This document shows, piece after piece, positions 12,930-13,435 of a stretch of DNA of 13,435 bases. The position numbers were made by a program, and so were the translations under genes. The DNA comes from an uncultured Leucobacter sp. (lineage in GTDB: Bacteria; Actinomycetota; Actinomycetes; Actinomycetales; Microbacteriaceae). Location of the stretch: assembly GCA_945952575.1 (NCBI GenBank), contig CAMFIY010000040.1:1-13435 (forward strand). The letters are read 5' to 3'. Every line of letters starts with the position of its first letter. Position 1 is the stretch's first letter. Below the pieces are notes generated by a model that searched no databases, was not told the DNA's origin, and was given only the letters and a program-made list of their open reading frames with translations.

Positions 12930-13435
12930 ATGACTGCAACCCCCGCCGCGGCGTCCCCGACCGTCGAGTTCTGGTTCGATCCGATCTGCCCCTGGTGCTG
13001 GATGACCAGCCGCTGGGCCACCGAGGTGTCGGAGGTGCGCGGCTTCGCCATCGCCTGGCATCCGATCAGCCTCAAGATCATCAACGAGGGCAACCCGCCT
13101 GGCGACCATCACCACTACCAGGTGGCCGGCCACCGCTTCGGCCGGGTGGTCGAGGCCGCGCGCGTCGCGCACGGCGAATCCGTCGTGGGCCCGCTCTACA
13201 CCGCGATCGGGACGCGCGTGCATCCCGGCGACCGCGAGGACTACGATGCGGTGATCGCGGAGGCGCTCGCGGAGTGCGGCCTCGAAGCGGATCTCGCGGC
13301 CGCGGCCGATACCGAGGCGAGCGATGCGCAGCTGCGCGCGAACACCGATCATGCGCTGAAGATCGCCGGCCCCGACGTCGGCGTGCCGATCATCTCGATC
13401 GACGGAGTCGCCTTCTTCGGGCCGGTGGTCACCCC
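12930..13435 (+). CDS. DsbA-family mycothiol-dependent nitroreductase, Rv2466c-like (N-terminal 168 residues; cut by window edge)
   Basis: A thioredoxin-fold oxidoreductase of the DsbA/FrnE type. The segment FWFDPICPWCWMTSRW (14-29) contains the CPWC active site with Cys20 and Cys23. The closest family I recall is M. tuberculosis Rv2466c (FWFDPLCPWCWITSRW), which takes electrons from mycothiol and reduces nitro compounds and oxidised mycothiol adducts. Further agreement is seen in GPLYTAIGTRVH (about 87-98) and in the late VGVPIISIDGVAFFGPVV with its cis-proline (VP), standard for the fold. Rv2466c has about 207 residues, so roughly 40 are missing beyond the edge. The function implies that the organism makes mycothiol, as actinobacteria do. 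Its position divergent from pepN resembles the mycobacterial locus. Confidence 0.92.
   Translation, partial: MTATPAAASPTVEFWFDPICPWCWMTSRWATEVSEVRGFAIAWHPISLKIINEGNPPGDHHHYQVAGHRFGRVVEAARVAHGESVVGPLYTAIGTRVHPGDREDYDAVIAEALAECGLEADLAAAADTEASDAQLRANTDHALKIAGPDVGVPIISIDGVAFFGPVVT

Noticed and set aside
1..13435. CRISPR arrays, insertion sequences, phage genes or toxin-antitoxin pairs
   Set aside because: I read both strands for regularly spaced repeats, terminal inverted repeats and small paired frames and found none that could be supported.

Overview
The window is high-GC DNA with the gene style of an actinobacterium, most likely a member of the Microbacteriaceae or a close relative. The evidence is strong GC bias at third codon positions, a homologue of the mycothiol-dependent nitroreductase Rv2466c, a mycobacterial HbO-type truncated globin, TANNNT -10 boxes, and two genes that appear to be read from leaderless transcripts. 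No transposase, integrase, phage gene or CRISPR array was seen. The species assignment is inference.

Region 1 (1-3427) looks like an amine-catabolism module. A copper-dependent primary amine oxidase, cut by the left edge just before its TPQ tyrosine, lies 6 bases downstream of an APC-type permease; both are on the minus strand. A TetR regulator is divergent from them. The spacer between permease and regulator holds an inverted repeat (GTGTAA-N9-TTACAC) and a second, degenerate half-site exactly 30 bp away.

Region 2 (3479-7077, plus strand) opens with tRNA-Arg(UCU). An ABC importer of the SsuABC/NrtABC/TauABC type follows: a lipoprotein binding protein, an ATPase and a permease, joined by two ATGA overlaps. 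An Rrf2-family regulator comes next. The importer promoter has an inverted repeat over its -10 box, and one half-site of that repeat recurs at the -10 box of the regulator gene. Uptake of an organosulfur or sulfate-like anion under Rrf2 control is the best guess. No catabolic enzyme in the window fixes the substrate.

Region 3 (7112-11816, minus strand) holds a solitary DHFR/RibD-C-like reductase with its own promoter and a palindrome at the predicted transcription start, then a pepN-mscS-glbO operon (aminopeptidase N, small MscS channel, truncated hemoglobin). Region 4 (11963-13435, plus strand) is divergent from pepN. It holds an aldo/keto reductase and the start of a DsbA-fold mycothiol-dependent nitroreductase. 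The grouping of nitroreductase, pepN and glbO recalls Rv2466c-Rv2467-Rv2470 of Mycobacterium tuberculosis, so this is probably an old actinobacterial neighbourhood around thiol and oxygen/nitrogen stress.

Most genes belong to recognisable families. I found no clearly new multi-gene system. The points most worth following are the regulatory sites, the leaderless starts and the conserved pepN neighbourhood. No gap between genes exceeds 300 bases; the largest (3552-3829) is described through its hairpins and promoter elements.
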